Counted from the first letter of the stretch, positions 54,101 through 62,931 are shown. The stretch: 64,000 bases of DNA from Akkermansia muciniphila (GCA_945898055.1 CAMDGV010000005.1:50542-114541), one strand, 5' to 3'. Numbers and translations: made by a program. Notes: a model not told the origin generated them from the sequence alone.

Positions 54101-54364
54101 GTCGATGGATTTGGCAAGGAGGTCACTGGCCTTCAATCCGTAGGCGTCAGCGGCGAATTTGTGGCGATGAGCGGAGACGGTCGAGGTCGGATTATGCGAG
54201 GAAACGGTGAAAAGATACGAGACCTAGCCGCAGTACCCGATTATTTGCAGGCTTTGGCTGTCAGTTCAGATGGTTTTTGGGCGGTCGGTGCTGATGATCA
54301 CGGTCTTGTTTCAGTATGGGAATTAGCGACTGGCGAGAAACGGAAAAAGAACACGACCCGCTAG
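51158..54364 (+). CDS. Planctomycete-type cytochrome c plus WD40 propellers
   Basis: 1068 residues. A signal peptide (VCLRVCLAGVLALGSQVFGA) precedes a PSCyt1-type cytochrome domain with one haem-binding CLPCH near residue 61 and the methionine-bearing DLVMPPKDNKVN near 108. WD40-like blades fill about 140-450. A charged helical region of about 280 residues (480-760, ALKQITDAEAAKKAADEALV) should form a long coiled coil. Second WD40 blades occupy about 770-1060 (VNALAFSPDGQHLATGGGDP, GVVASASADGTVKFWNP). Last gene of the cluster; periplasmic, with an electron-transfer or scaffold role inferred only. Confidence 0.92.
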   Translation: MTYKQLWLVCLRVCLAGVLALGSQVFGAGRTVISFERTQRTSAVSFQKEVLPILQANCLPCHNQTRSKASLNLETPALMLKGGETGPALVSGNPATSLLLKTSAHEVEDLVMPPKDNKVNARELTPGELTVLWSWIAQGAKTDSLSVVAPLWKAIPTNWQSSFAVAVTHDGKTAAVGRANRVILQDIQSGIELGQLTDPSLQGAAQRDVVGALAFSPDDETLAAAGFREVRLWRRQPVSVRSVWSLPAGPQWVAAEWAPKLDRFALITSEGRLEVRSVTNGLRLADWTLPGGLASGRNLLSWSSNGQSLAATAGTGAVYVVHFGASFTNSSRNQNLTVGAGVRALTWYGADSALAVAAGDTAGIQRFHRVKGVSEATSLAELERMPVLEGGKGQITALTSEAGPVGLLISGSSEGLIKLWPAELKAAPQQVAVTGAVVRLGRLGSGKSFIATLATGGTAEVRFGEKPMMEGRFGQTPLLALRQGRLDDELALSRVEQKRALKQITDAEAAKKAADEALVKMSEKRAGHVKALAGQEQDLKKETETEATTVRDRDLATADLERITGASRTAETVLKEGSATAKLVTETDAATRTRLALADQLKSELERLLAGQPTNGLASSLVPLRAATAAAVLESQTLRKKSDENRTAAAKALEDLATKAYDAGRKKTEADRAQAELPPRKKQAEEKLVATQKAVAALKKQIEKSRITLEGSTQDVTLAEKTVSRVVESMALARVDAAAAVGRIDRSLAASKELGLERERAALKIPSMVVGSPEGTALLVLGADGLGACWEPGSGRIGISVDLGSTASLAVASLGGREFFELRSGELFRLDASRSWKLSLTLGGAETSSVPGAFVDRVNALAFSPDGQHLATGGGDPSRSGELKIWNCSNGTLVRDFGMLHSDCVTAVAFSPRGDRLFSGGTDRFGRITPVKGDGPRINLEGHSHHLLGVAWAADGGVVASASADGTVKFWNPVTGERTKNVDGFGKEVTGLQSVGVSGEFVAMSGDGRGRIMRGNGEKIRDLAAVPDYLQALAVSSDGFWAVGADDHGLVSVWELATGEKRKKNTTR

Positions 54365-54683
54365 ATGATTCAATCTGTGAAAAACGCAGCTAGTTCGATC
54401 GAAGCGACTGCGCCCTCACTGAGGACACTTGAACTCCTTCCGTCTTAAGGTTCCACGATAAACCCTAGTTTGCTTCATGGAGTGAATAGTAGATGAATGA
54501 GTCCCCGTAAACGGTAATTCCGTGAACACCGAGGCGGGACAGATTCATCGCCATCGGGACTGCGATGGCGACCTTAGCGTCCGTCTCAAAAAGTAAATTC
54601 TCATCACCTAAAAAGAGTCCGCAGGCACAACGATTCGGGATTTCAGCGTGATCCCGCCACCGAATCGTGGTTCCGTCCTCACT
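54365..54683. other. Gap between cytochrome-WD40 gene and symporter
   Basis: 319 bases. It holds a leftward protein-like fragment (listed separately) and a stretch resembling the island repeat. No promoter or terminator was recognised. Confidence 0.35.
54465..54672 (-). pseudogene. Unidentified C-terminal protein fragment
   Basis: A leftward frame reads EDGTTIRWRDHAEIPNRCAC, then AVPMAMNLSRLGVHGITVYG, ending DSFIYYSLHEAN at a stop at 54465. It looks like the end of a real protein. The longer open frame beyond about 54672 is only the complement of the symporter start. The strand +54579-54606 within it resembles the core of the island direct repeat (23 of 28 positions). Not recognised; probably a gene remnant. 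Confidence 0.35.
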
Positions 54684-56156
54684 ATGAAACCGACGATCAT
54701 TCTCGGCTGGGTCGCCGTGTACTTCACCGCCCTTATGGCCCTTGCTTGGTGGACAGGCCGCAAAGCTGATGACCAAAGCTACTTCTTGGGCAACCGTCGC
54801 TCTCCTTGGATTATTGTCGCTCTGGGGCTCATCGGTGATTCCCTTTCCGGGGTCAGTTATATTTCTGTCCCAGGCAAAGTCGCCCGCGACCACTTCGGTT
54901 ATCTCCAAGTCGTTTTTGGCTATGTCCTCGGCTATCTCATTATCGCCTTCGTCCTGCTCCCTCTCTACTATCGACTCGGCCTAACTTCAATCTACGCGTT
55001 CCTTGGCCAACGCTTCGATCCGGTGGCACAAAAAACCGGTTCCGCTTTCTTCCTTGTCTCACGACTCCTTGGATCTGCGGCTCGACTCTTTCTTGCGATC
55101 AACGTTTTTCAATCCTTCGTCTTTAGTGACTGGGGAATCCCCTTCTGGATAACCTCGGCTACCGTCATTCTTCTCATCCTCGCTTATACCCTGCGCGGCG
55201 GTATTAAGACCCTCGTTTGGACGGATACTTTTCAGACGGCTTTCCTCGTGGCAGGTATCCTCACCGCGATTCTCGCTCTCACCCTCGCTCTGAAGCAAAA
55301 CGCCCCTCTCTCTACGCTGGTGATGACTCTTTTGAACGGTCCAGAAACGACCGTCTTTAATTGGGATTGGCGCTCTCCCGGTTACTTCTGGAAACAATTT
55401 TTCAGCGGTGCGGCCATCGCCGTCGTTATGACAGGTCTGGATCAAAATAATATGCAGAAGGCCTTGTCCTGCCCCTCCCTTGCTGATGCTCAGAAAAATA
55501 TCGCCCTCTTCACTCCAATTATGGTCGCTGTCCACATTGCTATTTTACTCCTCGGTGCCCTTCTTTTTCGCTTCGCTGACTCCCTTGGCATTTCCTTACC
55601 AGACCGCTCGGATGACCTCTTCCCGACCCTCGCCCTCCGACATCTCGGCATATTTCCAGCCATCCTCTTTGTCCTCGGACTCACTGCCGCCACTTTCAAT
55701 AGCGCCGACTCTGTCCTCACCACTCTCACCACCAGCTTTTGCATTGATTTTCTCCGATTCGAATCAAGAAACGACTTATCCGACCGTCAACGGATCCAGC
55801 GACGCCGCCACATTCATATCGCTTTCGCTGGGATCCTACTGCTCACAATTCTTCTGTTCCGCGCTTTTGCGAACGGTACTGCCCTGATAGATCTTGTGCT
55901 TAAATTAGCGGGCTACACCTACGGTCCCTTACTTGGACTTTTTACCCTTGGACTTACCACTCGAATCCGCGCCGGAGGGTGGCCTGTTCCTGTGGTGGGT
56001 CTACTTGCAGTCGCCGGTTCCGCCCTTCTCGACTTCAACTCGGCAGCTTGGTTCAATGGTTACCGGTTCGGCTTCGAATTACTCCTGCTGAACGGATTCC
56101 TAATGGCGATCGGCATGGTCCTCTTTGCGGGCAGATCAGCACCCTCTTCCTCTTAA
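54684..56156 (+). CDS. Sodium/solute symporter family protein
   Basis: 490 residues from the ATG at 54684 (MKPTIILGWVAVYFTALMAL). About 13 hydrophobic helices. SSS-family landmarks are ADDQSYFLGNRRSPW near the start, GLIGDSLSGVSYISVPG, LGQRFD, and LDQNNMQKALSCPSLADAQK. It carries a sodium-coupled small solute, such as a sugar or carboxylate, through the inner membrane; substrate not readable. The longer frame from 54648 uses the relic upstream and is unlikely. Confidence 0.9.
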   Translation: MKPTIILGWVAVYFTALMALAWWTGRKADDQSYFLGNRRSPWIIVALGLIGDSLSGVSYISVPGKVARDHFGYLQVVFGYVLGYLIIAFVLLPLYYRLGLTSIYAFLGQRFDPVAQKTGSAFFLVSRLLGSAARLFLAINVFQSFVFSDWGIPFWITSATVILLILAYTLRGGIKTLVWTDTFQTAFLVAGILTAILALTLALKQNAPLSTLVMTLLNGPETTVFNWDWRSPGYFWKQFFSGAAIAVVMTGLDQNNMQKALSCPSLADAQKNIALFTPIMVAVHIAILLLGALLFRFADSLGISLPDRSDDLFPTLALRHLGIFPAILFVLGLTAATFNSADSVLTTLTTSFCIDFLRFESRNDLSDRQRIQRRRHIHIAFAGILLLTILLFRAFANGTALIDLVLKLAGYTYGPLLGLFTLGLTTRIRAGGWPVPVVGLLAVAGSALLDFNSAAWFNGYRFGFELLLLNGFLMAIGMVLFAGRSAPSSS

Positions 56157-56339
56157 GTTTACTGGGATTTTACTTCCATTCCGCACCATTCCCGACCTGT
56201 TGCGATTAAAATCAAACCGAAGTTTTCTTAGAATGCCCATCTCATCACTTTCCAAGTAAAATCTATCCACAGATGAGCCAAAGATTTAGTCGATCTCTCG
56301 AATTCATTGCCTCGACCGTCTCCTTCAGCATAGATTGCC

Positions 56340-57596
56340 TTGAACTTTTATTTTCAAGTGATCCCCCATTTCCATTGCCACTCTTGCGGCTCAGCCCAAG
56401 GCAGGTTGATTCTCGATCTCGGATTGCAACCTCTGGCGAACAACCTCTTGTCCCCCGTCGATCTAGGCACGCCAGAACCTAAATTTCCGCTCCGAATCGC
56501 TCTCTGCGAATCGTGTTGGTTGCTGCAAATCACTGATATTATCCCACCCGTCCAACTGTTCAGTGATTACCTCTACTTTTCTTCCTTCTCCGATGCCTTG
56601 CTGCGTCATGCCAAGGAATCGGTTGATCACCATATCGCCGAATTTCGTCTCGGCCCCTCCAGCTATGTCGTGGAGATCGCCAGCAACGACGGTTATCTCC
56701 TTCGCAACTTTGTCGAGGCCCAAGTGCCGTGTCTAGGAATCGAACCCGCCACTAATATTGCAAAGATCGCCACTGAACGCGGAATTCCTACTCTCAATCG
56801 CTTTTTCGGGGTGGAACTGGCTCAGGAACTTTCAACGGAAGGGCGTCAAGCGGATCTCATCATCGCCAATAATGTCTTCGCTCATGTCCCCAATATTAAC
56901 GGGTTTGTCGCTGGCCTTGCTGTGCTGCTAAAGCCCAACGGCTATGTGGCAATCGAATTCCCTTACGGTTGTGATCTCATCGAACATCTTGAGTTCGATA
57001 CAATTTATCACGAACACGTTTTTTACTTTACGGTTACGGCTTTGAAACCGGTCTTCGAACGGCATGGCCTCGAACTTTTCCACGTCGAACATTACTCTAT
57101 TCACGGAGGCTCTCTTCGGATTTTTGCCGCTCATCGTGGAGCTCATCCTCAGCGTGAATCGATCGTGAATCTTCTCGCCGAAGAAGAGGCTAAGGGAGTC
57201 TCCTCGATCGGTTATTATCAAAATTTTGGTGATCTTGTTCGACAACTCAAGGACCAAACCCTGGCCCTGCTGCACTCGTTGCGTGAACAAAATCAGCGTA
57301 TTTGTGCCTACGGCGCTTCAGCTAAGGGAAGCACTCTGATGAACTATTATGGCATAGGACGCGACGGCTTCGATTGTATCGATTTTGTCGTCGATCGTAG
57401 CACCGCCAAACACGGGAAACTAACCCCCGGTTCCCATCTCCCTATCCTCCCGGTGGATGAACTCCAGACTCGCTTTGCTAAACATGCTCTCTTGTTAACT
57501 TGGAATTTCGCCGACGAAATCCTCCGTCAACAGCAAGCGTGGCGAGATTCTGGAGGTCAATTCATCATCCCTGTCCCCAAGGTCCGCATGGTTTAA
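56340..57596 (+). CDS. Sugar C-methyltransferase (NovU/TylC3-like)
   Basis: 418 residues with three parts: an N-terminal zinc-binding segment with cysteines in FHCHSCGS and ALCESCW (about residues 13-60), a SAM-binding Rossmann domain (YVVEIASNDGYLLRNFVEAQ, ADLIIANNVFAHVPN), and a C-terminal domain (ICAYGASAKGSTLMNYYGIG, FVVDRSTAKHGKLTPGSHLP). This set defines 3-C-methyltransferases acting on dTDP-4-keto-sugars. The start is TTG at 56340 or GTG at 56358; no ATG fits. The decayed RmlC behind it also acts on dTDP-4-keto-sugars, so they were probably one pathway. Confidence 0.92.
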   Translation: MNFYFQVIPHFHCHSCGSAQGRLILDLGLQPLANNLLSPVDLGTPEPKFPLRIALCESCWLLQITDIIPPVQLFSDYLYFSSFSDALLRHAKESVDHHIAEFRLGPSSYVVEIASNDGYLLRNFVEAQVPCLGIEPATNIAKIATERGIPTLNRFFGVELAQELSTEGRQADLIIANNVFAHVPNINGFVAGLAVLLKPNGYVAIEFPYGCDLIEHLEFDTIYHEHVFYFTVTALKPVFERHGLELFHVEHYSIHGGSLRIFAAHRGAHPQRESIVNLLAEEEAKGVSSIGYYQNFGDLVRQLKDQTLALLHSLREQNQRICAYGASAKGSTLMNYYGIGRDGFDCIDFVVDRSTAKHGKLTPGSHLPILPVDELQTRFAKHALLLTWNFADEILRQQQAWRDSGGQFIIPVPKVRMV

Positions 57597-57613
57597 CTGG
57601 GGATCCTCTATCC

Positions 57614-57960
57614 ATGAAGATCCTCCCATCTCCCCTTGAGGGGATCTTCCAAATCGAACTGGAGACCCATCAGGACGATTGAGGCTTCTTGGCCCGCACT
57701 GGGTGTGAATAAGAATTTAACGAGCCCGGCTTCAATAGCCGTTGGCCCCAAGGAAATCTCACTCGAACTCTCCGGTGCGGCATCATTGTGGATTGCACTG
57801 GCCGGCCCATCCACGACCGGAAATTAAATTGATTCGCTGCAGCGCGGGTCGCACCCTCGAGGTGGTTGTCGATGTCCGCTTAACCTCACCCACCCTCGAG
57901 AAATCAATCGTCGCTCTTACACGGTCACCCCGGTTAGCCTTGCTGGACCCAGTCAACTAG
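57614..57960 (+). pseudogene. dTDP-4-dehydrorhamnose 3,5-epimerase (RmlC), decayed
   Basis: From the ATG at 57614 the frame reads MKILPSPLEGIFQIELETHQ, an RmlC N-terminus. A TGA stands where family members have Arg before GFLART, and a TAA follows before EFNEPGFNSRWPQGNLTRT, which is again RmlC-like. Later, in another frame, EIKLIRCSAGRTLEVVVDVR matches the family's (K)LVRCxxGxxxDVVVDLR strand. Two nonsense codons plus a frame change and a missing C-terminal half show a dead gene. It follows the C-methyltransferase by 17 bases. Confidence 0.82.
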
Positions 57961-58033
57961 CGTGCTTCCGAAAAGAGATCTATTCTTTCGCCACAAAGTT
58001 TTTAACCCCACCAGAACTTCATCCACAACCACT

Positions 58034-58993
58034 ATGGCTTCCGTCCTTCCTCGCCCTTTCTGGCACCTGCCCGATGCCACCGTCACCCCAGAACATTTGT
58101 TCCACCGCCGTCGAGACTTCCTCAAGTCCATGGGCTTTATCGGGGGGGGGATCACCGCAGGCTTACCCCTCATCGGTGCCGAGACCACCCTCCTCTCGCC
58201 ACCCGTCGGCCACTCAAAACCTAAACGCAATCCAGACTTCGATCCCAAGGGCCCTCTTTCTTCTGAATCCGCCGCTATTAGCTACAATAACTTTTACGAA
58301 TTCAGCACCACGAAGACGCGGGTCCGAGAATTGGTCGGATCCTTCCGGATTGATCCTTGGACAGTCCTCGTCGACGGTCTTTGCGAGGCACCCTTTAAAC
58401 TCGATCTAGCTTCCCTAGCCACGGCTTTTCCGGTGGAAGAACGGGTGTACCGATTCCGCTGCGTCGAGGCTTGGTCGATGGTGGTTCCTTGGACGGGTTT
58501 TCAATTGTCGAAGATCATCGAAAAAGCAAAGCCGAAAGCGGAGGCGAAGTTCGTCTCTTTTACCACAGCTTTGAGGCCGGAGGAAATGCCCGGAGTTCGA
58601 CGGCTCGCTGATTACCCATGGCCGTATACCGAAGGGCTTCGCCTCGACGAAGCTCTTCATCCACTCACCTTTATGGCCACTGGTCTCTATGGCAAACCGT
58701 TACCCAAACAAAACGGGGCTCCAGTGAGATTGGTGGTTCCTTGGAAATACGGCTACAAAAGTATTAAAAGCGTGGTTCGTATCGAGTTCACTTCCAAACA
58801 ACCCTCCACTCTTTGGGAAACGCTGAGCCCGGAGGAATACCCCTTCGAATCTAATGTCGACCCAAAAATCTCTCACCCGCGCTGGAGCCAAGCTTCCGAA
58901 CGGAATGTGGATACTGGCGACCGTATTCCCAGCCAATATCTGAACGGTTATGCTGACTTAGTCGGCTCTCTCTATCCCAACCGCAAGGCTTGA
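58034..58993 (+). CDS. msrP: Methionine sulfoxide reductase catalytic subunit MsrP
   Basis: 319 residues from the ATG at 58034 (MASVLPRPFWHLPDATVTPE); a start at 57962 would add 24 residues. A Tat leader (HRRRDFLKSMGFIGGG) precedes the molybdopterin domain: NNFYEFSTTK, the Mo-ligating cysteine in RCVEAWSMVVPWTG, and LVVPWKYGYKSIKSVVRIEF. MsrP repairs oxidised methionine in periplasmic proteins using electrons from the haem protein MsrQ. No msrQ is adjacent, so it must lie elsewhere or the electron donor differs. Confidence 0.94.
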   Translation: MASVLPRPFWHLPDATVTPEHLFHRRRDFLKSMGFIGGGITAGLPLIGAETTLLSPPVGHSKPKRNPDFDPKGPLSSESAAISYNNFYEFSTTKTRVRELVGSFRIDPWTVLVDGLCEAPFKLDLASLATAFPVEERVYRFRCVEAWSMVVPWTGFQLSKIIEKAKPKAEAKFVSFTTALRPEEMPGVRRLADYPWPYTEGLRLDEALHPLTFMATGLYGKPLPKQNGAPVRLVVPWKYGYKSIKSVVRIEFTSKQPSTLWETLSPEEYPFESNVDPKISHPRWSQASERNVDTGDRIPSQYLNGYADLVGSLYPNRKA

Positions 58994-59041
58994 TCCTCAA
59001 TCCAACTTGTCGTTTTAGCCAGTCTATCCGCCAGTTCTCTT

Positions 59042-60169
59042 ATGCAACTCGTCGTCCCTGTCGATACCACCGACCCATTGAACGCCCGCATTCTCGCCGT
59101 CAGCGAAGATCGTTTACCGGGGTATCACCGAGATCCGATGACCGCCATAGCACAACTCGCGGATCTCCCCTTGAACACGGTCATCGAACGGATTCAAGCC
59201 CTCTTGGTGGCCGGAACAATCCGGCGAGTCCGGCAGACCCTTCTTGCGACCAGTCTCGCCGATGGAGCACTCTGCGCTTGGCAGGTGCCACCCGATTCCA
59301 CCGACGCGGCCTTTGATTACCTTTTTCAACAGGACCCCTTCAGTGGTCACGTGGTAATTCGCTCAACGGATGCGGCAACTCCCGGTTCTCAGTATCGTCT
59401 TTGGACCACTCTTAAGGTTCCTCAAGGGTTCTCTCTAGAGAAACATGCGGGTTATCTCGCGGGGAAAATAGGAGCCAGCCAATACCGCTTGATGCCGGCT
59501 AAAAAAGTGTTCGCACTGGGTGTCGGACATGTCCGACGGCGCGGCATGGAACCCGGGGCTCGGGCCGAAGCGCCCGCTGAAGCTATCGATGTCCAAGTTG
59601 CTCAACTGAGCCCTCTCGATTGGCGTGTTTTAACGGCGATCAAACGGGAGTTTCTACCTTCTGAACTAACCTCTAATCTCTGGCAAGCTCGGGCTGCTGA
59701 AGCCGATGTCTCGCTCGCTGTTTTTCACGAAGTGGCTGAAGACCTTGATCGACGTAAAATTATCGGTCGATTCAGTACCTTTCTCGAACATGTAAAAACC
59801 CTCGCGACCGGAGAGCGGGTTACCAAGTTCAATGCCCTTTTTCATTGGGAGGTTCCTGCCGGTCGCGAAGTGGAGGCCGGTCGTGAAGTAGGGCGCCACT
59901 TCATCATGACCCACGCTTATTGGCGTGAAGGCGGGCCCGAGTTTCGTAATGTCAATGTCATGGGGGTCGCTCATGGCACTGATAAAATAACGGTGCTCGC
60001 CCACAAAGCCGCTATTGATCGTCATCTAGAGGAAGCTGGGATTGCCATCGGTTACACGAATGTCTTTTGGGGCGGTCGAAGCGAAATCAAACCCAGCGAA
60101 ATATCTCCGCTCGCTTATCTTGCTTGGTGCCGTCAGTCGGGTCTCGATCCTGACACTCTCCGAGCCTAA
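59042..60169 (+). CDS. Siroheme decarboxylase-like protein (Ahb/NirD-L type), two AsnC-like modules
   Basis: 375 residues holding two copies of an AsnC/Lrp-like winged-helix plus RAM-like pattern: NARILAVSEDRLPGYHRDPM and LDWRVLTAIKREFLPSELTS open the two halves. FHEVAEDLDRRKIIGRFSTF and FNVMGVAHG-like stretches recall AhbA/AhbB and NirD/L/G/H, which decarboxylate siroheme for haem or d1 haem. In those pathways the two subunits are usually separate; here they seem fused. No other haem gene is nearby, so a transcription regulator is the alternative. Confidence 0.75.
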   Translation: MQLVVPVDTTDPLNARILAVSEDRLPGYHRDPMTAIAQLADLPLNTVIERIQALLVAGTIRRVRQTLLATSLADGALCAWQVPPDSTDAAFDYLFQQDPFSGHVVIRSTDAATPGSQYRLWTTLKVPQGFSLEKHAGYLAGKIGASQYRLMPAKKVFALGVGHVRRRGMEPGARAEAPAEAIDVQVAQLSPLDWRVLTAIKREFLPSELTSNLWQARAAEADVSLAVFHEVAEDLDRRKIIGRFSTFLEHVKTLATGERVTKFNALFHWEVPAGREVEAGREVGRHFIMTHAYWREGGPEFRNVNVMGVAHGTDKITVLAHKAAIDRHLEEAGIAIGYTNVFWGGRSEIKPSEISPLAYLAWCRQSGLDPDTLRA

Positions 60170-60228
60170 ACTCGATCGCTCATTCCCTGATCTTGAGCCG
60201 CCCCGCCCCGTTCACCTAGTCTCCTTCC

Positions 60229-62865
60229 ATGTCCGCAGACGCTGCACTTACTCCCATGATGGTCCAGTATCGCCGGATCAAGGGCGAACTACCCAAGGAT
60301 GCCTTACTCCTTTTCCGACTTGGCGATTTTTACGAACTCTTCTTCGAAGACGCTATTCTGGGTTCTCAGATCCTCAATCTGACTCTCACCCAGCGTAACG
60401 GTATTCCGATGTGCGGCCTCCCTTACCACGCCGCTAATGGCTACATTAGTAAGGTCCTCAAGGCCGGCCGTAAGGTGGCCATCTGTGATCAAACAGAGGA
60501 GGCTAAGCCGGGTAAATTAGTCCAACGTGAAGTCACTTCAATCCTCTCTCCTGGTACCCACTTCGATGATCGCATCCTGAGTGCTGAACGGAATAATTTT
60601 CTCGCTGCTCTCTACCAAGATGAGGGTGCTTACGGAGTAGCCTGCATTGATCTCACCACGGGCGACTTTCGCGTCACCGAGGTCGGTGACGCCAAACACG
60701 TCCAAGCCGAACTCGATCGCCTCAAGCCGGCCGAACTAATTTATCCGTCCAGTTCAAAAGGACTCGCCGCGATCGCTGCCTCGATCACGACCATCTCCAA
60801 CGGCTATGATAACTGGACTTTCCAACCGGAAACGGCGGTCTTTACTCTAAGGGAGCACTTCAAAGTCGCCGCTCTCGATGGCTTCGGATTGAGGAATCGC
60901 ACAGCTGCCACGGGTGCCGCTGGAGCTATTCTTCATTACCTAACTCATCATCTCCGTCGTGATATTGTCCACTTGTCGCGCCTGAGCTTTTATGAGGTCT
61001 CCGACTTCATGGTGCTGGATACGACATCCCTCCGAAATCTCGAAATCCTCGAACCTCTTCACCCCGACGCACCGCGCTCGACTACCCTCTTTGGCGCTCT
61101 TAATCGGACTGTCACGCCGATGGGCGCACGACGTCTCCGCGATTGGCTCACCCAACCACTCGCAGCCACTCTCCCCATTCAACGACGTCAAGAAGCAGTG
61201 CACGCTTGGATTTCTGAACCTCACACTCTCGAGTCTTTTCGCACCGTTCTCCGCGATGTCCGGGATCTAGAACGAACTCTTGGCCGACTTAGCCTCGGGA
61301 GTGGAAATGCACGCGATCTTCTGGGTCTTCGTCAGGCTCTCCAACAGCTCCCCACGCTCAAGGCCGCCGCGAATGGTCTCGCGTCGCCCTCGCTTGAATC
61401 TTTCGAACCCGAACTGATCGACGAATCTCCTCGCCCAACTCTTGCCGCGACTCCGCTCATCGACGTGCTTCTCGCCCAGATCTCTTTGATGCCAGCACTC
61501 GTCGAATTACTAGCCACTGCTATCGTCGAGGATCCACCTCTGACCGTCCGCGAGGGGCGTATGATTCGAGATGGCTTCAGCACCGAACTCGACGAACTCC
61601 GGAGCGCAGCGCGCAGTGGCAAAGACTGGATTGCCAAACTTCAACAAGACGAAAGTAGTCGCACTGGAATCCCTTCCCTAAAGGTCGGTTTTAATTCCGT
61701 CTTTGGTTACTATATTGAAGTCACCAAAACACACTTGTCCAAGGTTCCTGTCGACTACATCCGCAAACAAACCATTGCCAATGGTGAACGGTATATCACC
61801 CAGGATCTTAAAACGATGGAGTCCAAAATTCTCGGCTCTGAAGAACGATCCTCTAAATTGGAATATGACTTGTTCCTCAAAGTTCGCGAAGAGGTTCTCA
61901 CCCATCTTGCTCTCATTCAGGAGACCGCCTCCGCATTGTCCCAACTCGATGTCCTGACTGCCTTCGCCGAAACGGCCCGCCTCCACGGTTGGGTTAGACC
62001 TCAGGTCGCCGATTCTGGGGAACTTCGCATCCGCGACGGACGCCATCCTGTGCTCGATCAGATGATGATCGATGAGAGGTTTGTCCCCAATGATACCAGC
62101 CTAGACCCTCTTGAGTGCCAGATTGCTTTAATCACAGGTCCGAATATGGCAGGGAAAAGCACCTATATCCGTCAGGTCGCACTCCTCGCACTCCTCGCTC
62201 ATACCGGTTCTTTCCTGCCTGCCACCGAAGCTCGCATCGACCTCTGCGATCGTATTTTTACTCGAATTGGAGCCAGCGATGACCTCGCCCGCGGTCAAAG
62301 TACCTTTATGGTGGAAATGAGTGAGGCGGCAAATATTCTGAACAATGCCACTCGACGGAGCTTGGTCATTCTCGATGAGATCGGCCGTGGGACGAGCACC
62401 TTCGACGGCTTAAGTCTGGCTTGGAGTATCGTCGAGCATCTGCACCATCAAGTGGGGGCAAAAACCCTCTTTGCGACCCACTATCACGAACTTACCGAAC
62501 TAGCCACTGGGCCAACCTCCTCCTCCGGTTCCTTATCGCGCTTGCAGAGGGTTCGGAACTTCAACGTGGCTGTCCGTGAGTGGAACGATCAGATCCTTTT
62601 CCTTCGTAAAATCCAACCTGGGCCGGCTGATAAAAGTTACGGTATCCAAGTAGCCCGCCTCGCCGGTGTCCCGCGCCCAGTCATTGAGCGCGCCAAAACC
62701 ATCCTTCACATTCTTGAGGAAGTGGAATTAAACCTTCATCAAGTGTCGGGCAATGGGCCTGAATTACCGGAATCGACGGCCCAACGCACCAAACGCCGGA
62801 CCCATGCCGGACGCGATGCACTTAAGGCACTCTCTCCCGTTCCTCAACTCGATCTTTTTTCCTAA
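60229..62865 (+). CDS. mutS: DNA mismatch repair protein MutS
   Basis: 878 residues, normal for MutS. The mismatch-reading Phe-x-Glu is at residues 34-36 in RLGDFYELFFEDA. Connector, lever and clamp domains follow, then the ATPase with Walker A GPNMAGKSTYIRQ near residue 636, Walker B VILDEIGRGTSTFDG and the dimer helix-turn region ATHYHEL. It recognises mispairs and recruits MutL. The short C-terminal extension ends in QLDLFS, which resembles a beta-clamp-binding motif (QLxLF). It begins 59 bases after the siroheme-decarboxylase-like gene. Confidence 0.97.
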   Translation: MSADAALTPMMVQYRRIKGELPKDALLLFRLGDFYELFFEDAILGSQILNLTLTQRNGIPMCGLPYHAANGYISKVLKAGRKVAICDQTEEAKPGKLVQREVTSILSPGTHFDDRILSAERNNFLAALYQDEGAYGVACIDLTTGDFRVTEVGDAKHVQAELDRLKPAELIYPSSSKGLAAIAASITTISNGYDNWTFQPETAVFTLREHFKVAALDGFGLRNRTAATGAAGAILHYLTHHLRRDIVHLSRLSFYEVSDFMVLDTTSLRNLEILEPLHPDAPRSTTLFGALNRTVTPMGARRLRDWLTQPLAATLPIQRRQEAVHAWISEPHTLESFRTVLRDVRDLERTLGRLSLGSGNARDLLGLRQALQQLPTLKAAANGLASPSLESFEPELIDESPRPTLAATPLIDVLLAQISLMPALVELLATAIVEDPPLTVREGRMIRDGFSTELDELRSAARSGKDWIAKLQQDESSRTGIPSLKVGFNSVFGYYIEVTKTHLSKVPVDYIRKQTIANGERYITQDLKTMESKILGSEERSSKLEYDLFLKVREEVLTHLALIQETASALSQLDVLTAFAETARLHGWVRPQVADSGELRIRDGRHPVLDQMMIDERFVPNDTSLDPLECQIALITGPNMAGKSTYIRQVALLALLAHTGSFLPATEARIDLCDRIFTRIGASDDLARGQSTFMVEMSEAANILNNATRRSLVILDEIGRGTSTFDGLSLAWSIVEHLHHQVGAKTLFATHYHELTELATGPTSSSGSLSRLQRVRNFNVAVREWNDQILFLRKIQPGPADKSYGIQVARLAGVPRPVIERAKTILHILEEVELNLHQVSGNGPELPESTAQRTKRRTHAGRDALKALSPVPQLDLFS

Positions 62866-62891
62866 TCTCAAAATAACCAAGCGAAACAACA

Positions 62892-62919
62892 AACTCGGAA
62901 GAGTGACAACTGAGTTTTT
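62892..62919 (+). terminator. Candidate terminator after mutS
   Basis: AACTCGG (62892-62898) pairs with CTGAGTT (62910-62916) including one G-U pair, loop 11 bases, then TTTTT. It lies 26 bases after the mutS stop and between convergent genes. The stem is short. Confidence 0.4.
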
Positions 62920-62931
62920 GAATCCGCTGGA

